Positions 44,891 through 45,199 of a stretch of 45,199 bases of DNA are shown piece by piece; within the stretch, counting starts at the first letter, position 1, and the number at the start of each line of letters is the position of its first letter. Location of the stretch: positions 1-45,199 of the forward strand of contig JAQTQX010000015.1 in assembly GCA_028712075.1 (NCBI GenBank), in the 5' to 3' direction. Origin of the DNA: Desulfuromonadaceae bacterium (lineage in GTDB: Bacteria > Desulfobacterota > Desulfuromonadia > Geobacterales > Pseudopelobacteraceae). A model generated the notes under the pieces. That model worked only from the letters and a program-made list of their open reading frames with translations. It was not told the origin of the DNA and searched no databases. Position numbers and translations under genes: made by a program.

Positions 44891-45199
44891 ATGCCGCTTA
44901 TCAGGCTTTCAGAAGATAATACAATTGTCATCCCGCCTGAAATTTTACAGAAAATCGGTGTCATTCCGGGGGGCTCGTTTGAAATAGAAGAGGTAAATGG
45001 AGCGATAGTTGTCCGTCCAACCCTCCAAACACCTCAACTTCCGAGAGAACGAGAATCTGCTGGTAATACTGATGTGCTAGATGCTATGCGCCGTAAAAAT
45101 CTTGAGGTAGACATCCAGTTTGCCAAAGGGGTCGGCCCAAAACTGTCATTACAGCTGCTGAAACTGGAAATACGTACGGTGGAGGATATGCTTTATCAC
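44891..45199 (+). CDS. recG: RecG-like ATP-dependent DNA helicase, partial, with N-terminal AbrB-like segment
   Basis: This frame runs open to the window edge (103 codons seen, no stop). Its end (FAKGVGPKLSLQLLKLEIRTVEDMLYH) matches the N-terminal wedge-domain entry of RecG, the replication-fork-reversing helicase. Ahead of it, in the same frame, lies a SpoVT-AbrB-like swapped-hairpin segment (TIVIPPEILQKIGVIPGGSF, then EEVNGAIVVRP) joined by a ~45-residue linker. The start at 44891 follows AGGA with 6-base spacing; an in-frame ATG at 44798 would add 31 residues. The helicase domains lie outside the window, so the RecG call rests on about 28 residues. Confidence 0.65.
   Translation, partial: MPLIRLSEDNTIVIPPEILQKIGVIPGGSFEIEEVNGAIVVRPTLQTPQLPRERESAGNTDVLDAMRRKNLEVDIQFAKGVGPKLSLQLLKLEIRTVEDMLYH

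Overview
This 45.2-kb window looks like a chromosomal segment of a Geobacter-type bacterium (Desulfuromonadia/Geobacterales). The best evidence is the 71-aa truncated type IV pilin at 20919-21134, which is nearly identical in design to Geobacter PilA. It is preceded by a PilR-type sigma-54 activator and a -24/-12 promoter, and followed by a small secreted PilA-C/Spc-like partner and a large surface-polysaccharide cluster. In Geobacter sulfurreducens the xap polysaccharide locus also lies downstream of pilA. The species cannot be fixed from the sequence alone. No tRNA, rRNA or CRISPR array is visible, and no gap between genes exceeds about 240 bases.

Layout. (1) 1-2650: remains of a type I restriction-modification locus, with an hsdR start fragment, an intact Fic-family gene and a 5'-truncated hsdS; hsdM is absent from this interval. 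Dyad repeats flank the fic gene. (2) 2706-9825: a DUF2156 gene diverging from a PLP aminotransferase, then an apparent minus-strand operon clpB - M3 oligopeptidase - DUF2721 membrane protein. (3) 9977-12446: rsmD, coaD, a DUF1858 redox-disulfide protein and a PilZ-like membrane protein split by an insert containing four perfect-length tandem repeats. (4) 12514-19100: Tim44-like protein, hrpB helicase, pgi and eno, with a textbook palindromic terminator after eno. (5) 19335-24145: pilR, sigma-54 promoter, pilA, spc/pilA-C, terminator, then a permease-TPR-ATPase ABC module. (6) 24078-40096: surface glycan cluster containing a TMTC-like GT-C membrane protein, a UbiA-like prenyl-phosphate transferase, eight or more glycosyltransferases, methyltransferases, a NodB deacetylase and a Wzm/Wzt ABC exporter. 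Most genes here overlap by 4 or 8 bases, implying translational coupling. An MntA-HepT toxin-antitoxin pair sits exactly between wzm and wzt. (7) 40183-45199: thrC, murJ, ogt, an AT-rich convergent gap with three DnaA-box-like 9-mers, mazG, and the start of a recG-like gene with an N-terminal AbrB-like swapped-hairpin segment.

How it fits together. PilR probably activates pilA from the sigma-54 promoter, and Spc/PilA-C probably supports the truncated pilin. The downstream genes build a repeat-unit polysaccharide on a polyprenyl carrier, modify it (methylation, deacetylation) and export it through Wzm/Wzt. This would give the cell pili plus an anchoring extracellular polysaccharide. The usual pilB-pilT-pilC-pilS genes are not upstream of pilR here, because enolase occupies that position. 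The strongest leads for something new are the toxin-antitoxin pair inside the exporter, the pilin-adjacent ABC/TPR/GT-C module, the AbrB-RecG fusion, the DnaA-box cluster between convergent genes, and the split PilZ domain.
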